Of a DNA stretch of 64,000 nucleotides, positions 7,845-16,025 are shown piece after piece. The notes under the pieces are model-generated. The model was not told where the DNA came from. It made no database searches and worked only from the letters and a program-made list of their open reading frames with translations. Origin of the DNA: an uncultured Celeribacter sp. (GTDB taxonomy: Bacteria; Pseudomonadota; Alphaproteobacteria; Rhodobacterales; Rhodobacteraceae); NCBI RefSeq assembly GCF_963675965.1, contig NZ_OY780935.1, forward strand, positions 3,641,685 through 3,705,684, in the 5' to 3' direction. Position numbers and translations under genes: made by a program. Numbering within the stretch: position 1 is the first letter of the stretch; every line of letters begins with the position of its first letter.

Positions 7845-9175
7845 GACAGGGGCCCGGCAAAGGCGCTCTGAAATGCCGTGCTCAGTTTTTCGACCAACTC
7901 TCCGATCTGATCGTCGGTCAGGATGAAGGGCGGGGCGAGGAGCACGTGATCTCCTTTTTGCCCATCGACCGTGCCCCCCAGCGGGTAACAGATCAGCCCG
8001 GCCTCGAAAGCTGCGGCTTTCACCTTTTTGTGGATCCCAAGCGCCGAGTCGAAAGGCGTTTTGCGGGTGCGGTCCGCGACGATTTCCAGCCCTCGGAACA
8101 TCCCGCGCCCACGAATGTCGCCAATATAGGGATGATCCTCAAAAGCGGCGCGCAGGGCTTGATCGAGCTTGTCGCCCATCAGAGCAGCCCGCTCGACGAG
8201 CCCTCCCTCTGTGAGTTTCGTCACGACCGCATCTCCGGCGGCGCAGGCGACCGGGTGGCCGATATAGGTGTGGCCATGCTGGAAAAAGCCGGAGCCTTGC
8301 GCGAAAGCATCGTGAATGCGTGCGGAGCACAGGGTGGCGCCGACCGGCTGATAGCCTGCACCCAGTCCCTTGGCGATGGTGAGGATGTCGGGGGCCACGC
8401 CGTCTTGTTCGCAGGCAAAGAGGGTCCCGGTGCGCCCCATGCCGCACATCACCTCATCGAGGATCAGCAGCACACCGTAGCGATCGCAAATTTCCCGGAT
8501 GCGTTTGAAATATCCGGGCACAGCAGGCACCGCACCGAGCGTCGCCCCGACAACAGGCTCTGCGATAAAGGCAATTACAGTTTCTGGCCCGACACGTAAA
8601 AGCTCCGTCTCCAGCTCATTGGCAGCCCTCTGACCATAAGCTTCAAGGCTCTCGTCGGCCTCTTGTTCACGATACGCGTAGCAAGGCGCGATATGGGCCG
8701 TGTCCGCCAGCAGCGGGGCAAATTGTGCCTTGCGCCAGAGATTGCCGCCCGCTGCGAGCGCGCCCAAGGTGTTGCCGTGATAGCTTTGGCGCCTTGAAAT
8801 GAAACGCGTGCGCTGGGGCTCCCCGGTTTCGACGAAATATTGCCGCGCCATTTTGAGCGCGGTTTCTACGGCTTCCGAGCCGCCGGAAACGAAATAGACC
8901 TTATCCAGTCCTTTGGGGGCATGGGAAATCAGGCGTTCCGCCAGAGCTTCGGCAGGCTCCGAGGTGAAAAAACCGGTGTGAGCGAATTCAAGCGCTTCAA
9001 CCTGCGCCCGTACCGCTGCAATCACATCGGGATCGGAGTGCCCAAGACAGGAGACCGCCGCGCCGCCAGAGCCATCCAGATACCGCTTGCCGGTGCTGTC
9101 ATAAATGTATGCCCCCTCGCCACGGATGGCCTTTGGCGGTGTGGTTCGGGAATTGCGGTAGAAAACATGCGTCAT
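7841..9175 (-). CDS. Class III PLP aminotransferase
   Basis: 444 aa class III (omega) aminotransferase. Seen: GGSEAVETALKMAR phosphate-binding loop, SYHGNTLGAL, LILDEVMCGMGRTG with the PLP-binding Asp, and the lysine in TIAKGLGAGYQP. ATG at 9175 was chosen because it opens with the family-typical MTHVFYRN and has GGAG seven bases upstream; the frame is open further but reads into the divergent promoter. It is paired with the BKACE gene and faces the RpiR regulator. Likely substrate is an omega-amino acid or amine (inference). Confidence 0.9.
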   Translation of the reverse strand: MTHVFYRNSRTTPPKAIRGEGAYIYDSTGKRYLDGSGGAAVSCLGHSDPDVIAAVRAQVEALEFAHTGFFTSEPAEALAERLISHAPKGLDKVYFVSGGSEAVETALKMARQYFVETGEPQRTRFISRRQSYHGNTLGALAAGGNLWRKAQFAPLLADTAHIAPCYAYREQEADESLEAYGQRAANELETELLRVGPETVIAFIAEPVVGATLGAVPAVPGYFKRIREICDRYGVLLILDEVMCGMGRTGTLFACEQDGVAPDILTIAKGLGAGYQPVGATLCSARIHDAFAQGSGFFQHGHTYIGHPVACAAGDAVVTKLTEGGLVERAALMGDKLDQALRAAFEDHPYIGDIRGRGMFRGLEIVADRTRKTPFDSALGIHKKVKAAAFEAGLICYPLGGTVDGQKGDHVLLAPPFILTDDQIGELVEKLSTAFQSAFAGPLS

Positions 9176-9294
9176 ATCTGTGCTCCGGGTGAGAGGCGGC
9201 CGGTCTGAAGCGGTCACATTCACAATGATGAAACACATGGTTCGATAGTTGACAATAATTGAAACAATTGAAACAGTTTCTGGAACCACATCAA
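9176..9294. promoter_or_regulatory. Divergent promoter region with GAAAC/GTTTC repeats
   Basis: The gap between the aminotransferase and RpiR starts holds TTGACA at 9249-9254, two ATTGAAAC repeats at about 9257-9273, and the inverted pair GAAACAGTTTC at 9270-9280. These are likely operator sites for the RpiR protein and could control both directions. Confidence 0.5.
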
Positions 9295-10176
9295 ATGCAC
9301 CGGGGGGGCAGATTGGCGGCGAGTTATCAGCAAAGACTGGCGGAGCATTACGCCGATTTGAGCCCGCGCCTGCGCGAGGCCGGTGATTATCTTGTCGAAC
9401 ATCCGCTTGATGTGGCCACGCGTTCGCTTCGGGCGCTCGCAGAGGAGGCACGAATCGCTCCGGCGACTTTCAGCCGTCTGGCCCGTGCGCTGGGATATGA
9501 AACATTTGAAACCCTGCGCGAAGCCGTTCGCGTCCAGCTTTCCCTCAAGGTGTCGACCTTCGCCACACGCGCAAAGGATCTTAGGGAAAATCAACAGGGC
9601 GCATCGGAGCGGCTTCTGTTGCGCTCGCTGGAGACGGCCCAACACAACCTCGATGAACTTGTAAGGGGGCTCGAATCTGCGCGTCTCGAGGATCTTGTCG
9701 ACGTCTTGCACAAGGCGCGTCGTGTGTTGATTGTGGGGGCATTGGGCTCTACGGGGATCGCGGAATACGCCGGCTATATGGCCAATTTCCTTGGTGAAAA
9801 ATGGCGGCTTGCCGGTCGTATGGGGGCGTCCTACGGGTCCGCCCTCAGCGAGATGGACGAGCGGGACGCCCTGTTGGTCATCACGATGACGCCGTCTGCA
9901 CGGGTCTCGGTCAACGCCACCGAAATCGCACGACGCCAAGGGGTGCATGTCACGGTGATCACGGATGGCTATGCTTCACCCGCATTGCGTCATGCCAATA
10001 CTTCGGTCATCATTCCAGGGGAAACTCCGAACTTTTTTAACACTTACACCACCACGGTTTTTTTTATTGAGATGCTTATGGCCATGCTTGCCCAACGCGC
10101 CGGACCGGACGTTGTGGAGCGCATATCAGAGATCGAGCGCCATAATAGGGCGCTTGGAGAAGTGGTCGATCTCTGA
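9295..10176 (+). CDS. MurR/RpiR family transcriptional regulator
   Basis: 293 aa. N-terminal RpiR helix-turn-helix (about residues 10-85: LSPRLREAGDYLVEHP, then RIAPATFSRLARALG) and a C-terminal SIS sugar-isomerase fold (about 125-255, with the ALGSTG phosphate loop). The frame is open from a TTG at 9259, but that start sits inside the repeat-rich promoter; ATG 9295 has GGAA nine bases upstream and is preferred. It likely senses an intermediate of the neighbouring aminotransferase/BKACE pathway and controls that unit and the TRAP genes (inference from position). Confidence 0.88.
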   Translation: MHRGGRLAASYQQRLAEHYADLSPRLREAGDYLVEHPLDVATRSLRALAEEARIAPATFSRLARALGYETFETLREAVRVQLSLKVSTFATRAKDLRENQQGASERLLLRSLETAQHNLDELVRGLESARLEDLVDVLHKARRVLIVGALGSTGIAEYAGYMANFLGEKWRLAGRMGASYGSALSEMDERDALLVITMTPSARVSVNATEIARRQGVHVTVITDGYASPALRHANTSVIIPGETPNFFNTYTTTVFFIEMLMAMLAQRAGPDVVERISEIERHNRALGEVVDL

Positions 10177-10224
10177 GGCGAGGATGCCTCAGGATGACCA
10201 AAAAACCACTAAGGGGAGTCACTT

Positions 10225-11190
10225 ATGACCAAACACATGAAACTCGGCTTCGCCGCTGCTGCCGCTTCCGCGATGATTGCGGGCTCCGCGATGGCGGAAG
10301 AGTTCGTCACCATTGGCACGGGCGGTGTGACCGGCGTGTATTATCCGACCGGTGGCGCAATCTGCCGTCTGGTTAACAAGAACCGCAAGGAAACTGGCGT
10401 GCGCTGCTCGGTCGAATCCACCGGTGGTTCCGTTTACAATGTGAACACGATCAAGGAAGGCGAACTGGAATTCGGCGTCGCGCAATCCGACATCCAGTAC
10501 AATGCTTATAATGGCGTGGTGCAGTTCGATGGCGAACCCTTCGAAGGGCTGCGCTCCGTGTTCTCCGTACACCCCGAGCCCTTCACCGTTGTGGCACGTG
10601 CAGATTCTGGCGTGAGCACCTTTGAAGATCTTAAAGGCAAGCGCATGAACATCGGTAACCCCGGCTCCGGTCAGCGCGCGACCATGGAAGTCGTCATGGA
10701 CAAACTTGGCTGGACCTCCGACGATTTCGCTCTGGCGACCGAGCTGAAACCGTCAGAACAATCCGCAGCGCTTTGCGACAATCAGATCGACGCGATGGTC
10801 TACACCGTGGGTCACCCGTCGGGCTCCATTCAGGAAGCCACCACTGCCTGTGACTCCGTGCTCGTCGAAGTAGCCGGCCCTGCGATCGACGAACTGGTTG
10901 CCGACAACCCTTACTACCGGACCGCAATCATTCCGGGTGGCATGTACCGCGGCAATGACGAAGACGTGCAGACCTTCGGTGTCGGTGCGACCATCGTGAC
11001 GTCCGCGGACGTGTCCGAGGATGCAGTTTACGCTGTGGTTTCCGCTGTGTTCGACAACTTCGAAGACTTCAAAGGTCTGCATCCGGCCTTCGCCAACCTG
11101 AAACCGGAAGAAATGATCAAAGCCGGTCTTTCTGCGCCGCTGCATCCGGGTGCCGTAAAATACTACAAGGAACAGGGCTGGATGGAATAA
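10225..11190 (+). CDS. TAXI-family TRAP transporter solute-binding protein
   Basis: 321 aa with a signal peptide cleaved near residue 24 (AMA-EE). The mature start FVTIGTGGVTGVYYPTGGAICRLVN is the TAXI signature; NIGNPGSGQRATME is the second conserved ligand loop. The protein binds substrate in the periplasm and delivers it to the membrane subunit encoded next. TAXI proteins of known specificity bind small carboxylates such as glutamate or 2-oxoglutarate; the ligand here is not known. RBS AAGGGGAG precedes the ATG. Confidence 0.93.
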   Translation: MTKHMKLGFAAAAASAMIAGSAMAEEFVTIGTGGVTGVYYPTGGAICRLVNKNRKETGVRCSVESTGGSVYNVNTIKEGELEFGVAQSDIQYNAYNGVVQFDGEPFEGLRSVFSVHPEPFTVVARADSGVSTFEDLKGKRMNIGNPGSGQRATMEVVMDKLGWTSDDFALATELKPSEQSAALCDNQIDAMVYTVGHPSGSIQEATTACDSVLVEVAGPAIDELVADNPYYRTAIIPGGMYRGNDEDVQTFGVGATIVTSADVSEDAVYAVVSAVFDNFEDFKGLHPAFANLKPEEMIKAGLSAPLHPGAVKYYKEQGWME

Positions 11191-11206
11191 TTCGCTCATA
11201 CAATTT

Positions 11207-11233
11207 GGGGGCGGCGCATCAGTGCCGCCCTTT
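11207..11233 (+). terminator. Hairpin between TAXI binding protein and permease
   Basis: GGGCGGC and GCCGCCC arms (11209-11215, 11224-11230) around an 8-base loop, followed by TTT. The weak U tract suggests partial termination or 3'-end protection, giving more binding-protein mRNA than permease mRNA. Confidence 0.6.
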
Positions 11234-11262
11234 ACCTATAAAAAATATCAGGGTGGTTACAC

Positions 11263-13878
11263 ATGGCAGACGCTGAAAAACGGGCGTTGAACGAGGAAGA
11301 GCTCCAGGAACTGGTGGCTGCCTCCGACAGTGGCGCACGCAATGTGCCGGGAACATTGGGTAAGGTGATTGCGACAGTTGCGCTGTTGTGGTCGGTTTTC
11401 CAGGTGCTCCTGGCGTCTCCGATCGGGCTCAAGGTTCTGCCCGGCGACATGATTAACAATGCACGGCAGATTCACCTCGCCTTTGCGATTTTCCTGTCTG
11501 CAATGTCCTATCCTTTGTTTAAATCCGCTTCGAAGACCTCGATCCCATGGTATGACTGGGTTCTCGGTCTCGGCGGTGCGTTCTTGTCCATGTATGGCTA
11601 TGTTTTCTACGAGAAAATCGTGGCGAATGGTGGGCTTGCGGATGCGAGTGACGCCTATTTCGCGCTGGCCGGTCTGGCGTTTTTGTTCATCGCGGCTTAC
11701 CGGACGTTGGGTCCGGTGATGGTTGTTCTCGCCATCGTGTTTCTGGCTTATGTGTTCTTCGGCTCTTCCGAGGTCGTGCCAGATTCGATCCGTTGGGCGG
11801 GGGCGTCGCTGCGCAAGGCGATGTCGCATATGTGGATCACGACCGAGGGCGTCTTTGGAATTGCGCTGAACGTCTCGACGCAATTCGTGTTTCTCTTCGT
11901 ACTTTTTGGCGCTTTGCTCGATAAGGCAGGCGCCGGGAATTACTTCATCAAGATGGCATTTGGCGCCTTGGGTCACCTGCGGGGCGGACCGGCAAAGGCC
12001 GCTGTGGTCGGCTCTGCGGCCACCGGTCTGATCTCTGGCTCTTCCATCGCCAACGTGGTCACCACCGGCACCTTCACCATTCCGCTGATGAAACGCGTAG
12101 GCTTCTCCGCCGAGAAAGCCGGGTCAGTCGAAGTGGCCTCTTCTGTGAACGGGCAAATCATGCCGCCTGTGATGGGGGCGGCTGCGTTCCTGATGGTGGA
12201 ATATGTCGGCATTTCCTATTTCGAAGTGATCAAGCACGCCTTTGTGCCGGCGATCATTTCTTATATTGCGCTGGTCTATATCGTTCACCTCGAAGCGGTG
12301 AAAAACAACATGCCGACCCTTGGCAACAAGGTGGTATCGCTCTGGCGCACGATCATGGGGATGTTCCTGTTTTTCGCGGGTTTCGGTGCGCTGTGCTATG
12401 CGACGCAATACCCGGTGCGGCTCATCACGTCCGTGGTGCCTGAAGGCTCCGGTTGGATTCTTGCCGTGCTGATCGGCGTGATTTATGTCGGTCTGGTCAA
12501 ACTTGCCGCCGACGCCGATGAGTTGGAAATCGACGACCCGAACGCCGAGGTGATGGAACTGCCCGATGTGGCCAAGCTTTGGAAAGCCGGACTTTATTAT
12601 CTGCTCCCGATCATCGTTTTGGTCTACTTTCTGATGATCGAACGCAAATCTCCGGGGCTGTCGGCCTTTTGGGCAACCTTCCTTTTGTTCTTCATCCTGC
12701 TCACGCAAAAGCCGCTCAAGGCGATTTTCCGTGGCGAAAGCGATGCCGCACAGAAGATCAAAGAGGGCGTGGTCGATCTCGTTGAGGGCATGATCGACGG
12801 TGCCCGCAACATGATCGGCATTGGTCTGGCCACTGCCACCGCGGGCATCATCGTCGGCACCGTGTCTTTGACCGGCATCGGTCAGGTGATGGCGGATTTC
12901 GTCGAATTCCTGTCCGGCGGCAATCTGATCCTGATGCTTCTGTTCGTGGCGATCCTTTCGCTGATCCTTGGTATGGGGCTCCCGACCACGGCCAACTATA
13001 TCGTCGTGTCCTCGCTGATGGTCTCCGTCGTCGTTGAACTCGGGGCGCAGAGCGGGTTGATCGTGCCGTTGATCGCGGTTCACCTGTTTGTCTTCTATTT
13101 CGGGATCATGGCGGATGTGACGCCCCCCGTGGGGCTCGCGAGTTTCGCGGCGGCGGCTGTGTCCGGCGGCGATGCAATCCGCACTGGCTTTACCGCCTTC
13201 TTCTACAGCCTGCGCACCGTAGCGTTGCCGTTTGTGTTCATCTTCAATACCGATCTTCTTTTGATCGATGTGACGTGGGTTCAGGGCATCATCGTCTTTG
13301 TCATCGCGACCATTGGCATTCTGGTGTTCACGGCGGCCACGATGGGCTTTTACATCACCCGTTCGCGGATCTGGGAAACGGCGGCATTGTTGCTCGTGGC
13401 CTTTACCCTGTTCCGACCGGGCTTTTTCATGGACATGGTCCAACCGCCTTATCACGACATTGCACCCACTGCTGTTGAAGAGGCACTGGCCGAGGCGCCC
13501 GTTGGATCGCAGTTGCGTGTTGTCGTGACCGGTCCGGATTTCGATACGCTCGAAGAGAAAGAACTGCACCTCGCTCTGATCGTACCAGAGGAAGAGGGCG
13601 GGGCAGCGCGTCTCGATGCGCTTGGGCTGATGCTGACGCCTGAGGGCGATACGATGATCATGGACGAACCGATGTTCGGCACCGATCTCTCGGACAAGCT
13701 TGCCAGCTTTGATTTCTATGGCGACGAGCCGGTGCGTCTGACCGCTGTTCAGGCGCCCGCCGATCAACTCCCCAAAGAGTTGATGTTCATCCCTGCGCTC
13801 ATCCTTCTGGGCCTTGTGACCGTCCTGCAACGTGGCCGGGCGGCCTCCTCGCGTGAACTCAAAGGAGAACCGGCATGA
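11263..13878 (+). CDS. TRAP transporter fused permease, 4TM-12TM with DUF3394 tail
   Basis: 871 aa. The small DctQ-like part (about residues 25-200) is fused to the large DctM-like part (about 200-700), which has the GSSIANVVTTGTFTIPLMKR and LGMGLPTTANYIV loops conserved in TRAP-T permeases. The last 170 residues after the membrane region fit DUF3394. This fused form pairs with TAXI binding proteins. It drives Na+- or H+-coupled uptake. It overlaps the downstream USP gene by 4 bp. Confidence 0.93.
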   Translation: MADAEKRALNEEELQELVAASDSGARNVPGTLGKVIATVALLWSVFQVLLASPIGLKVLPGDMINNARQIHLAFAIFLSAMSYPLFKSASKTSIPWYDWVLGLGGAFLSMYGYVFYEKIVANGGLADASDAYFALAGLAFLFIAAYRTLGPVMVVLAIVFLAYVFFGSSEVVPDSIRWAGASLRKAMSHMWITTEGVFGIALNVSTQFVFLFVLFGALLDKAGAGNYFIKMAFGALGHLRGGPAKAAVVGSAATGLISGSSIANVVTTGTFTIPLMKRVGFSAEKAGSVEVASSVNGQIMPPVMGAAAFLMVEYVGISYFEVIKHAFVPAIISYIALVYIVHLEAVKNNMPTLGNKVVSLWRTIMGMFLFFAGFGALCYATQYPVRLITSVVPEGSGWILAVLIGVIYVGLVKLAADADELEIDDPNAEVMELPDVAKLWKAGLYYLLPIIVLVYFLMIERKSPGLSAFWATFLLFFILLTQKPLKAIFRGESDAAQKIKEGVVDLVEGMIDGARNMIGIGLATATAGIIVGTVSLTGIGQVMADFVEFLSGGNLILMLLFVAILSLILGMGLPTTANYIVVSSLMVSVVVELGAQSGLIVPLIAVHLFVFYFGIMADVTPPVGLASFAAAAVSGGDAIRTGFTAFFYSLRTVALPFVFIFNTDLLLIDVTWVQGIIVFVIATIGILVFTAATMGFYITRSRIWETAALLLVAFTLFRPGFFMDMVQPPYHDIAPTAVEEALAEAPVGSQLRVVVTGPDFDTLEEKELHLALIVPEEEGGAARLDALGLMLTPEGDTMIMDEPMFGTDLSDKLASFDFYGDEPVRLTAVQAPADQLPKELMFIPALILLGLVTVLQRGRAASSRELKGEPA

Positions 13879-14306
13879 TCAAGACCATTCTATGTGCCAT
13901 AGATGTGAACCGCGCTCAGGATGAGGCCAAAGTGCTCCAAACCGCACAGCGTCTTGCCACCACCGAGGGCGCGCAGCTCGATGTGATCACCGTGATGCCA
14001 AATTATGGCATGAGCCTCGTTGGTGGCTATTTCGATGAGAACCGGACCAAAGAGGTGCGCAATAGCGTCAAGAAAGCTCTGGTGGATTTCGTCGAAGAGG
14101 TGCTGGGTGCCGAAGTCAACGCGAAGGTGCGCCATATCGTGGCGGTTGGCACGGCCTACCACGAAATTCTTGAAGCCGCAGAAAAGGACGAGGCGGATCT
14201 GATTATCCTTGGGGCGCATCGCCCGGATCTCAAGGACTACCTTCTGGGCCCCAACGCCGCGCGCGTCGTGCGTCATTCCAAATCTTCGGTTTACGTTGTG
14301 CGGTGA
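13875..14306 (+). CDS. UspA-family universal stress protein
   Basis: 143 aa with the USP fold: TILCAIDVNR at the start, then the ILGAHRPDLKDYLLGPNAARVVRHSKSSVYVVR nucleotide-binding end in the GxxRP...LG...A...V form. USP genes at the end of TRAP operons are known; TeaD next to TeaABC of Halomonas regulates transport and binds ATP. A similar role is plausible because the start overlaps the permease by 4 bp. Confidence 0.88.
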   Translation: MIKTILCAIDVNRAQDEAKVLQTAQRLATTEGAQLDVITVMPNYGMSLVGGYFDENRTKEVRNSVKKALVDFVEEVLGAEVNAKVRHIVAVGTAYHEILEAAEKDEADLIILGAHRPDLKDYLLGPNAARVVRHSKSSVYVVR

Positions 14307-14680
14307 AGAAGGCGGGAAATGTAAAGTGTCTGGCGCATTGCCGTGAGAACGGCGGTGCGGAATTAGATTATATGGGCAAGAGTTGGGAAACGGTGCTGAC
14401 CCTCGGCCCGTCCTATGTCGGCTCCCACCTTGTCACGGTCCTGTCGGAGGTGGCACCGAACGGGGCCGCGCTGTTCCTTCTGGACAGGGTGTTTTATCAG
14501 ATCAACAGCGTTCACTCTGCCAACGTGCCGGGCACCGCGATCACCTATGATTGAACCTCCGTCAGCACCACCGACGCGCCGGTGATCCGCAATGCGTAAG
14601 CTGGCACCGCCCAGCATGCCCCGAGAAGGGGCAACCGCCGATGAACTCGGAGACCCCTTGCCGCACTTCTGGACTGGATC
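14303..14680 (+). other. Unrecognised gene debris after the TRAP operon
   Basis: A frame of 83 codons (14303-14554) begins on a GTG overlapping the USP stop and ends at a TGA. In the same frame, 19 further codons after that stop (TSVSTTDAPVIRNA and so on) continue without a frame change, suggesting a Trp-to-stop change in a once longer protein. I do not recognise the family. The flanking sequence up to 14680 is open only in short pieces. Confidence 0.3.
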
Positions 14681-14857
14681 GTGAAAGCCCGTCTTGCAGA
14701 CCTCCTAGAGGCCGGGCTCACCCATGCCGATGTGTTCAAGCTGGTGCGGGTGGCAGACGATTACCGCAAGGGGGAGTTTGGCCCTGGAACTCTGGCGACG
14801 ATCCACGACCTTGCCGGGAAGCTGGACAACGTGGACGTGTTCAAAAGATCGTCTTGA
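14681..14857 (+). CDS. Small unrecognised protein, possibly a 3' gene fragment
   Basis: 58 codons from GTG 14681; the same frame is open back to 14645. The residues look like real protein, with two amphipathic helices (ARLADLLEAGLTHADVFKLV and later a TLATIHDLAGKL helix), but I do not recognise a family. It overlaps the end of the opposite-strand HEPN gene by 17 bp. It may be the end of a gene cut by insertion of the neighbouring DNA. Confidence 0.35.
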   Translation: MKARLADLLEAGLTHADVFKLVRVADDYRKGEFGPGTLATIHDLAGKLDNVDVFKRSS

Positions 14858-15659
14858 GCACCTTTTCTGTCCCGGCAACCAAATCTTCAATTTCTTCTTT
14901 TGTCGGCTCACGCCCCTTCGCGTGATCGCAAATATTCCTTATGTCGGCTAAATGCTGGATAAAACGCCACTGCGGAACGGTGACAGCATCGGCGTCCCTC
15001 AGAAGCTGGTTCAAATCAGAAATTCCGGGATTTTTCTTTCGCACGGTTACGTTGTGCATATCGCAAACGTGACGAAGGTGCTTCTCAATCACCACGCCGC
15101 AAATTGCGCCTGCTGCCCGTAAATATCCCGCCTTTGTCAGCGCGGTTGCGGCTTCGACTTCGCTGTCAAACAAGTCGGCCTGAAGAACTGCCGTCAAATC
15201 CATAAGCTTAGAGCTCAATGCGTCCTTGGCCGCTTTCACAATATTCAGTTGTTGTCGAAACTCAGGGATGGCAGCGGAGCCATCTGCGACGACCTCTGAA
15301 CCGCCGAAACGAGTAATTCTGAGACCCTGCAAGTAGTCGCGGATCATGTAGTTTTGGAAGTCTATTTCCTTCCGGACCCTCGGATATTCGTAATGTGAAG
15401 TAAGGTCAGACAGTCGGTCCGGTAGAATTTGTTTGACCAGCGCCTGTGCCTTTGAATACCATTTCTGATAGTCATTACCAAAACTCGGCAGTTTCTTGAT
15501 GAACTCGTCTAGCTTCTTCTCGTCATTTTCAAACACCTTCATATATGCCTGACGATACTCGCGGGGCTTGCAATCAAACTCCATCGCCATAGCCAGCAAC
15601 TGACCCTGTTCGATTAGCTTCTCAAGCTCATCTGAGAATTTCTTTGTTCTTTCTGACAT
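14841..15659 (-). CDS. HEPN-domain-like protein, unknown function
   Basis: 272 aa from ATG 15659, preceded by GAGGGG four bases upstream. The protein is helical and charged. The last third holds a hydrophobic helix (YLRAAGAICGVVIEKHLRHVC) and ends with R241-NICD-H246, the Rx4H pattern of HEPN nucleases, then an acidic helix. HEPN proteins are often RNases in toxin-antitoxin and phage-defence systems, but many only bind. No partner antitoxin is seen next to it. It lies just outside the left island repeat. Confidence 0.5.
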   Translation of the reverse strand: MSERTKKFSDELEKLIEQGQLLAMAMEFDCKPREYRQAYMKVFENDEKKLDEFIKKLPSFGNDYQKWYSKAQALVKQILPDRLSDLTSHYEYPRVRKEIDFQNYMIRDYLQGLRITRFGGSEVVADGSAAIPEFRQQLNIVKAAKDALSSKLMDLTAVLQADLFDSEVEAATALTKAGYLRAAGAICGVVIEKHLRHVCDMHNVTVRKKNPGISDLNQLLRDADAVTVPQWRFIQHLADIRNICDHAKGREPTKEEIEDLVAGTEKVLKTIF

Positions 15660-15856
15660 TCGCCCCTCGCAGCTCAGCTTTCTGGCAACTGTCCGCTTGC
15701 ACCTTTCTCCTGTCAAGCGAGGTGTGGTGACGCTCTGGGAGGAAGAGATGCAGCGGGAGGCAGGACGAGGGTGCCTACTATTTGCCTACTAATGCCAAAT
15801 CCCCCGTGAGCCACCTTGCTGAGGTGTCTCGTAAATCTTTGATCTACTTGGGGATT

Positions 15857-15874
15857 TTGGCTCCGGCGGTAGGG
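15857..15874 (+). repeat. Left attachment repeat of the island (att core copy)
   Basis: TTGGCTCCGGCGGTAGGG, identical and in the same orientation to 51821-51838, where it forms the 3' end of tRNA-Asn. Here only the tRNA tail is present and the rest of the cloverleaf is missing, as expected for the integrase-distal end of a tRNA-inserted element. Just left of it, TGCCTACTA occurs twice at 15770-15791. Confidence 0.88.
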
Positions 15875-15958
15875 CGCGGAGCAAAATTCAGACATTTTCT
15901 AAGGCTTTGAAAACGCAGGTATTTGCGCTGCGCGGGTCGCTGTCTGTGTTACGTCGAT

Positions 15959-15976
15959 GTGCTACAGTTGTAGCAC
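15959..15976. repeat. Perfect palindrome near the left island end
   Basis: GTGCTACAGTTGTAGCAC has 8-bp arms around GT. The half-site GTGCTACAGT also occurs at 51747-51756 near the integrase end, so it may be an integrase arm site or a repressor site rather than a terminator. No U tract follows. Confidence 0.5.
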
Positions 15977-16025
15977 AGGGGAAGGGTATCCAGATTGGTC
16001 GGACGGTCCAAGCAGTTCCTGAAGG

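Noticed and set aside
12124..13830. A 568-codon minus-strand frame inside the TRAP permease
   Set aside because: His/Asp/Arg-rich composition is typical of the reverse complement of a membrane protein in GC-rich DNA; the plus-strand permease is unmistakable.
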